Assembly (NCBI GenBank): GCA_021777835.1
Contig: JAJYDC010000003.1
Span: 62,001-126,000, forward strand
Reading direction: 5' to 3'
Source: Bacteroidota bacterium
Lineage (GTDB): Bacteria; Bacteroidota; Ignavibacteria; Ignavibacteriales; Ignavibacteriaceae
Length of the DNA stretch: 64,000 bases
Shown: positions 52,766 to 61,517 of the stretch, in pieces
Layout: each line of letters begins with the position of its first letter
Position numbering within the stretch: the stretch's first letter is position 1
Notes under the pieces: generated by a model
What the model was told of the DNA's origin: nothing
Databases searched by the model: none
The model's input: only the letters and a program-made list of their open reading frames with translations
Translations under genes and position numbers: made by a program

Positions 52766-53814
52766 TAAGCGCCATAATCCTGGATTTGTGAAATAGCTTG
52801 AAGTCCGCAGCCGCCTTTAATAATAATCCTATCGAAGTCTTGTTTTGTCCTAATATCGAAAATGCTAATTGAAGAATTATTGTTCTGCTTATTATCAAAA
52901 ATTAAAAAATTATTGATAAGTATAAAATTATCTGATTCGCCTGCATGCAATTTTGCAATGACCTTATTTTCAAGCAATGAATAAATAAAAAAGTTCGACC
53001 CTTCTTTGCTTTTGCTGTCTGCTGAATCCTGTGGTGAAAGATTAGCAGTTGAAAATGCCACAACTGATCCGTCTTTCGACCATACCGTCTGTTTCAATCG
53101 CTGATTTGATGAGGAGATAAGCATAGTTTTTCCTGAATTAATCTCCTGCAAGAATATTGAATTAGATAAAGAATCTACGGAAAACAGTCTATACTTGCCG
53201 TTGGGAGAGATATTAATACTTTTAGTTTTGACAGGATTCGGATACCCGTCTTTAGTAATATCGTATGTCTTTGTCTGCTCCATCAATTCCTTGCCGAAGG
53301 TGTTATAATATGCGGTGGTTTGATTAACGTAAGTTACTATACCTTTGTCCGGCGAATTAAGAATAACCTTAAATATACTGCCTGTTTCCCATGAAGTGAA
53401 AACCTGAAAACCGCTTCCGATATTCTTTAAGAAAAACACCTCCGATGTTTTTGTAGTCAAAAGATACAGTCTGACATTTGTAAGGTATGAAAAAATTCCC
53501 ACCTTACTAATATTTTCAACGGTAATAAAGAACGCGTAATTTCCGCCGGGCGAATATGAAAGCTGAATAACTCTTTCATTTTTATTAAACCAGAATTTTT
53601 CATATCCTTTTGAAGAAAAATTGTATTTATATAATCCCGGTTTTTCACCAATCATGCCTACAAAGTAAAAATATCCCGTACTTCCGGGAGTTTTTTTCTC
53701 ACTCTTTTTTGTTCCGATTAATGATTTGTTATTATTATCATCTTTAGTGCAGCCTGAAAATATCGAAATAAAAAAAACAAGTGAGATAAATACGAAATAT
53801 CTATACCTAAACAT
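52765..53814 (-). CDS. Lipoprotein with TolB-like beta-propeller
   Basis: 349 aa from the ATG at 53814, overlapping the upstream stop (TGATG). Lipobox SIFSGC with Cys22, then KKTPG-rich linker. The rest has repeated W/F-rich strands (LSYSPGGNYAFFITV, ISPNGKYRLFSVD, VWSKDGSVVAFSTA) like WD40/TolB blades. Overlaps the msbA start, so its level is tied to MsbA. Binding partner unknown; a role in envelope export is an inference from context. Confidence 0.72.
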   Translation of the reverse strand: MFRYRYFVFISLVFFISIFSGCTKDDNNNKSLIGTKKSEKKTPGSTGYFYFVGMIGEKPGLYKYNFSSKGYEKFWFNKNERVIQLSYSPGGNYAFFITVENISKVGIFSYLTNVRLYLLTTKTSEVFFLKNIGSGFQVFTSWETGSIFKVILNSPDKGIVTYVNQTTAYYNTFGKELMEQTKTYDITKDGYPNPVKTKSINISPNGKYRLFSVDSLSNSIFLQEINSGKTMLISSSNQRLKQTVWSKDGSVVAFSTANLSPQDSADSKSKEGSNFFIYSLLENKVIAKLHAGESDNFILINNFLIFDNKQNNNSSISIFDIRTKQDFDRIIIKGGCGLQAISQIQDYGA

Positions 53815-54467
53815 CAACCAAGGCCTGCAATTTTCAATAACAAACTTAATATTAAGTTTATGAAATTCATAAAATATCCCCAGAGCGGGCTATATATTAA
53901 GAACATTAAAAGTATTGACCCATAAATGCCCAGCCTTAAAATTTGTGCCGTATATTTATTCGGAAATAGATCGAATAAAATATATGAGCCGTCAAGCGGA
54001 GGCAGCGGTATTAAATTAAAAGCAAATAAAAATATATTTAAAAAAACTCCGTACCAGAGAAAATTTATCAAGTATTTGGACTGCTCCGGTCCCCCCTTTA
54101 AAACAGTAACAAAGGCAATGAAAAATAATATAGCTAAAATAAAATTTGAAGCCGGGCCTGCAAAAGAAACTATTGCATCATCTTTATAAGGATCCTTAAA
54201 ATTGGATCTCTTAACCGGCACAGGCTTTGCCCAGCCGATTAATGCAAACCCTGAAGCGAAGGAAGCAAGGGGCATTATGTAAGTCCCTATTAAATCTGCA
54301 TGTTTAAATGGATTTAAAGTAAGCCTGCCCATATTTTTTGCTGTATCATCTCCGAACATATTTGCAATAAATGCATGTGCAAATTCATGAACTGAAATTG
54401 AAATAAAAAAAATTGGTAAGAACGTTAAAAATGAAATTAGCTTATCGCTTATATGTATTCCAGACAA
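53814..54467 (-). CDS. Site-2 protease family zinc metalloprotease (M50)
   Basis: 217 aa, about six membrane helices. Zinc motif HEFAH in SISVHEFAHAFIANMFGD; second-site GPASNFILAI (NPDG-type variant) and LPPLDGSYIL, the conserved DG near the third ligand. Intramembrane protease of the S2P/M50 class (short, no PDZ domain). Its substrate is unknown; regulated cleavage of a membrane-bound factor is typical. One-base overlap with the next lipoprotein gene. Confidence 0.9.
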   Translation of the reverse strand: MSGIHISDKLISFLTFLPIFFISISVHEFAHAFIANMFGDDTAKNMGRLTLNPFKHADLIGTYIMPLASFASGFALIGWAKPVPVKRSNFKDPYKDDAIVSFAGPASNFILAILFFIAFVTVLKGGPEQSKYLINFLWYGVFLNIFLFAFNLIPLPPLDGSYILFDLFPNKYTAQILRLGIYGSILLMFLIYSPLWGYFMNFINLILSLLLKIAGLG

Positions 54468-54471
54468 TTGT

Positions 54472-55362
54472 TTATCCTCTCGGGTGAAATTCTTTGTGAA
54501 CTTGTTTAATATACTCCCTGTCTACATGCGTGTAAATCTGCGTAGTCGAAATATCAACATGACCAAGCATCTCCTGTACTGCGCGAAGATCAGCGCCGCC
54601 TTCCAGTAAATGCGTGGCAAAAGAATGCCTAAATGTATGCGGATGTATTATCTTTGTTATACCTGCCTCTTTAGAATATCTTTCTACTATTTTCCAGACT
54701 CCCATTCTAGATAGCTTTGTACCCCTGTTATTTAAGAAAACATAATTTTCACTTTTTGCCCGTTTCTCAAGCAATGGACGACTTTTCCTTAAATACTCGT
54801 TAATCCAATTAACTGCACTGCTGCCTATCGGTATTATTCTTTCTTTCGAGCCTTTGCCGAAAACCCTTATTACATCTTCCTTAAAGAAAAGATCTGACAA
54901 TTTTAAGTTTGATAATTCCGAAACTCTGGTTCCGCAAGCATATAATAATTCTAAAAGTGCCCTGTCCCTTAGTCCTAACTTATCTTCAACTTGTGGCTTA
55001 GAAAAAATTAAATCAATCTCATTTATTGATAGAACCGATGGGAGGCTCTTTTCCAGTTTCGGAGATGAAAGCTTTTCAACCGGATCACTCTTAATATATT
55101 TGCTTTTATATAGGAAAAGAAAAAACTGTTTTATCGATGAATAATATCTCGCAGCTGAATTTACTGATAGTCCAAGATTGCTTAATGCTTTGAAAAAAGC
55201 AGATAAATGTTCGTAGGTTACTAGCGACGGGTCGTCAATACCGAAATCTTCCATGAATCGGATGAATGCAGTTAAGTCACTCTTATAAGATGAAACAGTA
55301 TTTTCAGAAAGATTCTTTTCTAATCTTATAATAGATAAATATTCTTTTAAAAATATTTCCAT
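54472..55362 (-). CDS. xerD: XerD-type tyrosine recombinase
   Basis: 296 aa. N-terminal SAM-like core-binding domain (~1-90), catalytic domain after. Catalytic residues in order: Arg in ACGTRVSEL, Lys in GKGSKERIIP, HTFRHSFATHLLEGG (H-x-x-R), GHVDISTTQIYTHV (His and Tyr). Resolves chromosome dimers at dif together with FtsK. XerC versus XerD is not certain from the sequence. Overlaps the upstream 7TM-HD gene by one base, downstream 4 bases from the protease gene. Confidence 0.92.
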   Translation of the reverse strand: MEIFLKEYLSIIRLEKNLSENTVSSYKSDLTAFIRFMEDFGIDDPSLVTYEHLSAFFKALSNLGLSVNSAARYYSSIKQFFLFLYKSKYIKSDPVEKLSSPKLEKSLPSVLSINEIDLIFSKPQVEDKLGLRDRALLELLYACGTRVSELSNLKLSDLFFKEDVIRVFGKGSKERIIPIGSSAVNWINEYLRKSRPLLEKRAKSENYVFLNNRGTKLSRMGVWKIVERYSKEAGITKIIHPHTFRHSFATHLLEGGADLRAVQEMLGHVDISTTQIYTHVDREYIKQVHKEFHPRG

Positions 55363-57563
55363 TATTCCTGTTGCTCGTCCGCGCCTTTTTCTAGTTCATC
55401 TTGCTTAGGATAACGTATCCTGTGATGGCGTTGACCTACCAAAATATTAGTGAACGTTTCCTTGATCCTGGTTAAATCATAAAATGTAATTGGCGCATCA
55501 TCAAGTTGATGCTCGTCAATCCTTGTCTGGATAATGTTGCCGATTACATTTTCAACCTTTGTCGGATCTGGATCTTCTATAGATCTGACTGCTGATTCGC
55601 AGCCGTCCGCCAGCATTACTATTGCTGTTTCCTTGCTGTTTGGCATTGGACCGGGATACCTATATGCATCTGTATCAACTTTCCCTTCGCCGTATAGTTT
55701 CTTTGCTTTGTCGTAAAAATATGAAATCACAGTCGTTCCGTGATGCATAGGTATAAAATCTATTATTTCTTTCGGAAGTCCGTATTCTTCTCCAAGTGCA
55801 ATACCTTCTTTTACATGCTTAACTATTAAACTGACACTTTCTTCCGGCGAAAGATTTTCATGTACGTTAAGATTATTTAATTGATTCTCAACAAAATTCT
55901 GAGGCATAATGGTTTTGCCGATATCATGATAATATGCTCCTACTCTTGCCAATAACGGATTTGCTTTTACGCTTTCTGCAGCAGCCTCCGCTAGTGTACC
56001 CATTGTCATTGAGTGATTAAACGTCCCTGGTGCTCTACGCGCTAAGTCCTTTAATAAAGGCCTGTCAAAATTTGATAATTCAACTAATGTTAGATCGGTA
56101 GTTATCTTAAATAGCTTTTCAAAAAAGATTAACAAACCGTATGTAAGCACAGGGCTAATCAAAGCATTGGTGCCTGCAAAAGCACATTCAATCAGTATTT
56201 GATTTAACGATGCAAATCTTTCAAATCCGAATGCAAGAATTGTAATTAGATAACCAATTAATATAAAAAGAAATGACCTGAATATTTGAGAACGATTTTT
56301 AATATCTCTAACTGAAAATACTGAAAGTGCACCTGCAAATAAGTTCATTGCAGCAAATGTGTAATCGTTACTCCTTAACGCACCGAGAATTAATACCGTA
56401 ATAACTGTACTGTAAAACCCAACCCTTGAATCGAAAATAATAGTTACAAGCATTGAGAAAACAGGTACAAATATCAGAAACTGCAGCGGAAAGTCAACTG
56501 AAACTTGATTGATTAAAAAAGCAATAAATGAGATGAAAATAAAATTTATTGCAAGAAGTAAAACCTTTAAATTGTCGTGAAAGATTTTTTTTCTGAATAA
56601 AAATAAATAAATAATAATAAGCGTTAATAATGATGAAATATGAAGAATCTTACCCAGGAATTGAAGTATGCTACCTTCACTTCCTACTTGATCTCCTTTT
56701 GCAGCTTTATATGAGTCTATTTTTAACTTCGCTTCTTTAGTTATTCTGTCGTGCTTTGCAATTATTCTTTCATTCTCGTTTACTATTCCGCTGTATCTCG
56801 AAACATTACTAACAGCTTGATTTGTCTCTTCATTTGTTAAACCCTGGTCATATATTACGTTGGCAAAAATAAAATGATTTATATACTCAGATAATGCTTT
56901 CTTCTCCTCCGGGTTCAGAGGAAGGTTATGAATAGTAGCATCAGCTTTAATTTGTATCGAACTGGTATTATCAATATTGCTCATGTTTTCAATTTGATCA
57001 ATATTGCCTGTTCTTATCGCGATGCTGTCATTAAGTGAAGGTGTAAGTGTTGTGTCTATTATATTATTAGAATAAGCATTTTCTAAAATTTCTTCAGCAG
57101 GGGTAAATATTAAGCTATTAAAAGCATTGGCAATAGATTTATTTTTATTTTCCTTCGCTAAATCCTGTAAAGTCTTAAATGATTTATAACTTAAGAAAGT
57201 CGGATTTAACTGCAAAGAATCCTCTTTTGAAGTAGAAGTCTCTATGTGCCTTAGCAAAAATTTATTGTAGCTTTTTAGTGAGTCTTGTGCCAATTTCCCT
57301 ACACTTGCTTTTTTCAGATAAACGGGGTAAATGTTTTCTTTGGCTGATTTAATCTGAGCTTTATATACTTCGGGGTCTTTCAGAATGGGGAAACTAAAAC
57401 GCGCTATTAAATCATCGTGAATCCATATTGAACCAATAGCAACTTCTGATTCTATCGATTCTCCTTTTGGAAACATTAGAGCTATTAGCAAAACTGTGAC
57501 TATCCCTATAAGGAGTTTTACTCGCAGACTGGTTCTAATTTTCGCTTCTTCTTCCTTTGCCAT
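55362..57563 (-). CDS. 7TM-HD membrane phosphodiesterase (PgpH-like)
   Basis: 733 aa. One N-terminal helix (~14-27), an extracytoplasmic 7TMR-HDED domain (~45-300), a block of about seven helices (~305-490) and a cytoplasmic HD domain: GTFNHSMTMGTLAEAAA, GAYYHDIGKTIMPQNF with the HD pair, and GIALGEEYGLP. The family hydrolyses cyclic di-AMP in Firmicutes and related organisms; here c-di-AMP is likely but a cyclase was not seen in the window. Translationally overlapped with xerD. C-terminal tail is charged (KGADEQQE). Confidence 0.92.
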   Translation of the reverse strand: MAKEEEAKIRTSLRVKLLIGIVTVLLIALMFPKGESIESEVAIGSIWIHDDLIARFSFPILKDPEVYKAQIKSAKENIYPVYLKKASVGKLAQDSLKSYNKFLLRHIETSTSKEDSLQLNPTFLSYKSFKTLQDLAKENKNKSIANAFNSLIFTPAEEILENAYSNNIIDTTLTPSLNDSIAIRTGNIDQIENMSNIDNTSSIQIKADATIHNLPLNPEEKKALSEYINHFIFANVIYDQGLTNEETNQAVSNVSRYSGIVNENERIIAKHDRITKEAKLKIDSYKAAKGDQVGSEGSILQFLGKILHISSLLTLIIIYLFLFRKKIFHDNLKVLLLAINFIFISFIAFLINQVSVDFPLQFLIFVPVFSMLVTIIFDSRVGFYSTVITVLILGALRSNDYTFAAMNLFAGALSVFSVRDIKNRSQIFRSFLFILIGYLITILAFGFERFASLNQILIECAFAGTNALISPVLTYGLLIFFEKLFKITTDLTLVELSNFDRPLLKDLARRAPGTFNHSMTMGTLAEAAAESVKANPLLARVGAYYHDIGKTIMPQNFVENQLNNLNVHENLSPEESVSLIVKHVKEGIALGEEYGLPKEIIDFIPMHHGTTVISYFYDKAKKLYGEGKVDTDAYRYPGPMPNSKETAIVMLADGCESAVRSIEDPDPTKVENVIGNIIQTRIDEHQLDDAPITFYDLTRIKETFTNILVGQRHHRIRYPKQDELEKGADEQQE

Positions 57564-57885
57564 ATCCGGTAATTATAAATCTTATTTGATTAAGTCAATA
57601 AACGTAAATTCTGCAAAAACTTCTTATTAAATTGCATTTAATATAACAATTTTAATAATAGAACTCATGCCTTTTATCAAAGTAAATATCGCAAAAAACG
57701 ATATAAATTTTCACAATCTGCTCATTATTTAAATCCTTTATTCCTTTCTGATTTTTCAAAATCTCAATTATTTTGCCTTTGGTTAAAGAATAATTAACCT
57801 TAAATTTAATTATTATATTTTTTATAGAATTAATGGATTTGCAAAATCCCGTATACTTATAAATCAAAATTAAAGAGAGGCTAAC
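57564..57885. other. 322-base divergent region before pepT
   Basis: AT-rich spacer between 7TM-HD and pepT genes. A minus-strand frame (57652-57954) overlaps the pepT start and has no ribosome-binding site or motif, so I treat it as non-coding. Confidence 0.6.
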
Positions 57886-59136
57886 ATGTTTGACGCTAAT
57901 TACAAATTCACTTGCGTTGATCGATTTTTGAAATACGTGAAATATGATACTCAATCAGACGAAGAATCCACAAGTTTTCCATCCACCGAAAAGCAAAAAA
58001 TCTTGCTCTCCGATTTGGCTGATGAATTAAAGAAAATGGGATTGAAAGACTCCCACATGGATGAATGGGGCTATGTAATGGCTACCCTTCCGGCTAATAC
58101 CTCAAAAAAAGTCCCTGTCATTGGCTTTATCGCTCATGTGGACACTTCACCCGCAGTTACCGGAGCTAATGTTAATGCCCAAATTCATAGAAATTATCAA
58201 GGCGGTGATATTAAATTACTAAACGATCCTAATCAAATAATTAAAGTAGCCGATAACCCTGATCTCGCAGGCATGATCGGTTATGATATAATTACAACTG
58301 ACGGCACAACTTTACTTGGAGCAGATAATAAGGCTGGCGTCGCAGAAATTGTTGATGCGGTAAATTACTTTCTATCTCATCCGGAGGTTAAGCATGGAGA
58401 GATTAAAATTTGCTTTACTCCTGACGAAGAGGTAGGAAGAGGCACCGAAAAGTTTGACGTGAAAAAGTTTGGTGCTTTTTGTGCCTATACTGTGGATGGT
58501 CAAACTCGCGGTGAAGTTGAGATTGAATCTTTTAGCGCAGATTCGGTTTCAATTAAAATTCATGGCAAAAATATTCATCCCGGATACGCCAAAAATAAAA
58601 TGGTCAATGCAATTAAAGTTGGCGTTGCATTCCTCGATTCAATTCCAAAGGATAGATTATCACCTGAAACAACTGAAGGTCGTGAAGGTTATGTGCATTG
58701 CACAAACTTTAACGGGAATGAAGAACTTACAGTATTGAAATTTATTATTCGAGATTTCCAAACAAGTAAACTGAAAGAATATGAAGATTTCCTGAAAGGC
58801 TTAGCAGAAAAAGCTGTCTCCAAATTCCCCGGCGCAAGACTGGAATTTGAAGTATTTGAACAGTATCGTAATATGAGGGAAGTACTCGATAAACACGCCG
58901 AAGTTGCTAATAATGGTCTTGAAGCTATGAAAAGACTTGGCATCGTACCTATTCAAAATCCCATTCGCGGAGGTACTGATGGCTCCAGGCTATCTTTTAT
59001 GGGTCTTCCAACTCCTAATATTTTTGCCGGCGAACATTCATATCATTCTAAATTAGAATGGGTATCTATTCAGGATATGGAAACAGCAGTTAAGGTTATT
59101 GTTGAGATTAGTAAGGTTTGGGAAGAAAAAGCATAA
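57886..59136 (+). CDS. pepT: Peptidase T (tripeptide aminopeptidase)
   Basis: 416 aa M20 family. FLKYVKYDTQSDEESTSFPST at the start (in pieces), GFIAHVDTSP with the first metal His, LLGADNKAGVAEI (Asp), FTPDEEVGRGTEKF (catalytic Glu pair), IRGGTDGSRLSFMGLP, and AGEHSYHSKLEWV near the end. Two-zinc enzyme removing N-terminal residues from tripeptides in the cytoplasm. GAGAGG precedes the ATG. Confidence 0.95.
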   Translation: MFDANYKFTCVDRFLKYVKYDTQSDEESTSFPSTEKQKILLSDLADELKKMGLKDSHMDEWGYVMATLPANTSKKVPVIGFIAHVDTSPAVTGANVNAQIHRNYQGGDIKLLNDPNQIIKVADNPDLAGMIGYDIITTDGTTLLGADNKAGVAEIVDAVNYFLSHPEVKHGEIKICFTPDEEVGRGTEKFDVKKFGAFCAYTVDGQTRGEVEIESFSADSVSIKIHGKNIHPGYAKNKMVNAIKVGVAFLDSIPKDRLSPETTEGREGYVHCTNFNGNEELTVLKFIIRDFQTSKLKEYEDFLKGLAEKAVSKFPGARLEFEVFEQYRNMREVLDKHAEVANNGLEAMKRLGIVPIQNPIRGGTDGSRLSFMGLPTPNIFAGEHSYHSKLEWVSIQDMETAVKVIVEISKVWEEKA

Positions 59137-59211
59137 ATAGTGTGTAGTTTGTTGTTGCTTGGATTAATTAAAGTAATTGTTAATCCGGGCATATAACTGA
59201 GTACGAACTGT

Positions 59212-59561
59212 GAAGAATTAGATGTTTATAAACTTTTTGAAAATCTTTCGGATAAAATATAGGACATCGTTTTCACTTGGAATAGTTTTGAAAAAGATGT
59301 TTTAGGTAAGCAATTAGTAAAAGCTCCCGACAGCATCAGTGCAAATATTGCCGAAGGCTCAGGGAAAGGCAACTTTGTTGACCACAAAAGATATCTGAAA
59401 ATTTCAAGAGGTTAACAATTTAAAACAAAGCAATGGCTTAATTAAGCTTCTAAGGAATATTATTAGATGAAGCCGATAAGGGAACAATTACAAAATTGAT
59501 TGATAAACTGATTCCAAGATTAAGTGTTTTTATAAATTATATGGATAAAGAATCTAAGTAA
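59212..59561 (+). pseudogene. Decayed four-helix-bundle (23S rRNA intervening-sequence, S23-type) protein gene
   Basis: A translation across 59221-59415 reads DVYKLFENLSDKI, stop, DIVFTWNSFEKDVLGKQLV, KAPDSISANIAEGSGKG, NFVDHKRYLKISRG. These are the family landmarks (GKQLVRAxDSIxANIAEG). Stops in the frame occur at 59260 (TAG where Trp is usual), 59413, 59443 and 59464. The end of the family (TKQWL at 59425, then EADKGTITKLIDKLIPRLSV to the stop at 59559) continues after a frame change. Clearly a pseudogene, ending one base before the U32 start codon. Confidence 0.82.
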
Positions 59562-59562
59562 T

Positions 59563-60789
59563 ATGACTAATCTACCACAACAAACCATTCCCGAACTTAT
59601 GGCTCCCGCTGGTGATTGGACTATGCTTGTTGCTGCTGTAAATGCAGGAGCTAACGCTGTCTATTTTGGAGTGGAGAAGTTGAATATGCGGGCTAAAGCT
59701 GCAAATTTTACTACCGATGAGCTTCAAAGCATCACTTCATTCTGTAAAGAACGGAATGTTAAAACTTACCTTACCCTTAACACAATAGTTTATGAAGAAG
59801 AGATTATTGAAGTAGAAGAAATTATAGCTGCTGCCAAGACGGCAGGAGTTGATAGAATAATTTGTTGGGATCTTGCAATTACCGAAACATGCCGTAAGTA
59901 TGATATGCCGTTTTGTATTTCTACACAGGCATCTATCTCCAATTCTTTAAGCGCAAACTTCTTTAAAAGCCTCGGGGCTGTAAGAGTTGTTCTTGCGAGA
60001 GAATGTTCGCTCGAAGAGATAAAAAAAATTCGCTCTTCTACTGATCTTGAGATTGAAGCTTTCATCCACGGCGCTATGTGTATTGCAGTTAGCGGACGCT
60101 GTTTTATGAGCCACCATCTTTTCGGCAAAAGCGCTAATAGAGGCGAGTGTATTCAGCCTTGCCGCAGAGAATACGAAGTTATAGACAATTCAATCGATAA
60201 ATCAATGATAGTAGGGGAAGATTATATATTATCACCTAAAGATTTATGCACTATAGAATTTATCGATCAGCTGATTGAAGCCGGAATTGATTCCTTCAAA
60301 ATTGAAGGAAGAAAAAGAAGTCCTGAGTATGTCTCAAAAGTTGTATCTGTATATCGCAAAGCAATTGATTTGTATTTTGAGGGCAAACTCACTACTGAAA
60401 TAAAACATAACTTTCTTACGGAGCTAGGTAAAGTATATAACCGTGGATTTTCGGCAGGCTTCTATTTTGATACACCTAGTTCATCTGAGTATGCTGATAT
60501 TTACGGCAGCAAAGCTACAACTCGTAAAGTACATATCGGCAAAGTGATTAACTATTTTAAGAAAGCAAGTATGGTATTTGTTTCACTTGAATCAGGTAAA
60601 CTAAAATTAGGTGATGAAGTATTAATTATCGGAGCGACAACAGGTGTTGTATCTATAAAAATTGATACTATTATGAAAGATGATATTATACAAACCGAAG
60701 CAGGGAAGGGCGATAAAATAACTTTCCCTTGTAGTGAAGTAGTGCGCCCTCATGATTCTGTATATATAGTCAATCAAATTGTTTCTTGA
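59563..60789 (+). CDS. U32-family peptidase-like protein (TrhP/YegQ-type)
   Basis: 408 aa. ELMAPAGDWTMLVAAVNAGA, AVYFGVEKLNMRAKAANF, TYLTLNTIVYEEEI and the signature block SGRCFMSHHLFGKSANRGEC with IQPCRREY. In E. coli, family member TrhP with prephenate hydroxylates U34 of tRNA, and RlhA acts on 23S rRNA; which applies here is not known (TrhP is 453 aa, so this one is slightly short). A C-terminal beta domain (~330-408) is present. Its 3' end overlaps the convergent YceH gene by 20 bases. Confidence 0.87.
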   Translation: MTNLPQQTIPELMAPAGDWTMLVAAVNAGANAVYFGVEKLNMRAKAANFTTDELQSITSFCKERNVKTYLTLNTIVYEEEIIEVEEIIAAAKTAGVDRIICWDLAITETCRKYDMPFCISTQASISNSLSANFFKSLGAVRVVLARECSLEEIKKIRSSTDLEIEAFIHGAMCIAVSGRCFMSHHLFGKSANRGECIQPCRREYEVIDNSIDKSMIVGEDYILSPKDLCTIEFIDQLIEAGIDSFKIEGRKRSPEYVSKVVSVYRKAIDLYFEGKLTTEIKHNFLTELGKVYNRGFSAGFYFDTPSSSEYADIYGSKATTRKVHIGKVINYFKKASMVFVSLESGKLKLGDEVLIIGATTGVVSIKIDTIMKDDIIQTEAGKGDKITFPCSEVVRPHDSVYIVNQIVS

Positions 60790-61414
60790 ATTTATCGAAT
60801 TGACTTTGCAAATCTTCCAGTTTAGCTTTTAATATTTCAAGTTCTATCTGAATTACTTCAATCTTGTTTTGATCGGCTTCAGCTTCAATAACTTTTTGCG
60901 CTTCCTTATTTTCAATTTCAGGCTTACCCGAAAGTAAATGAGCATAACGCGATTCCTTCATTCCGGCCTGCCTTGGAAGTTTTATGACCAAAGGATTTTC
61001 TCGCTCAGCTAGATTCTTTAATATTTCTTCAACCGAAGCTAAGCTTTCAAATTCAAACATCCTACCTGTGCGACCTTTAATTTCTCCTGTCGTTTGAGCC
61101 CCCCTTAGCATTAACACACAAGTAATTGCTGTCTCAGCTAAAGTTAAGTTCAGTTTCTCTGTAAATGATTGCCGGTATTTAGCTACCCTTATATCACTTC
61201 CGGTTACTCTTCTCGCTAATCCTTTTCCCCGCAGGCTATCTAATATGACTTCAACTGTTTGTTCATCAAATGAAACTACCGGGTCCCTGTTCGATTTCTG
61301 ATTGCATGCATTCATTAAAGAATTAACCGTTAAAGGATAATATTCAGGCGTTGTTAATTCCTTTTCAATCAATGCTCCTATAACGCGAACTTCTTCAAAT
61401 GTTAAATCTTCCAT
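60770..61414 (-). CDS. YceH-family protein (DUF480)
   Basis: 214 aa from the ATG at 61414 with AAGG upstream. ALIEKELTTPEYYPLTVNSL, ACNQKSNRDPVVSF, RGAQTTGEIKGRTGRM and a C-terminal coiled coil (~180-214, LEILKAKLEDLQSQFDKFKK). Two winged-helix-like domains characterise the family. Function unclear. The stop overlaps the end of the U32 gene. Confidence 0.87.
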   Translation of the reverse strand: MEDLTFEEVRVIGALIEKELTTPEYYPLTVNSLMNACNQKSNRDPVVSFDEQTVEVILDSLRGKGLARRVTGSDIRVAKYRQSFTEKLNLTLAETAITCVLMLRGAQTTGEIKGRTGRMFEFESLASVEEILKNLAERENPLVIKLPRQAGMKESRYAHLLSGKPEIENKEAQKVIEAEADQNKIEVIQIELEILKAKLEDLQSQFDKFKKQFD

Positions 61415-61517
61415 CAAAATTCCTTATTAAAATTTGTATATTCTCTATTGTAATTTATAAATGCGCTATGAAATGAAAAATGTAATTTGAAAGAGATGAA
61501 ATTATTTGGTCTCAATG

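Noticed and set aside
57652-57954. 100-codon minus-strand open frame overlapping the pepT start
   Set aside because: Overlaps a secure gene; composition follows local AT bias; no ribosome-binding site.
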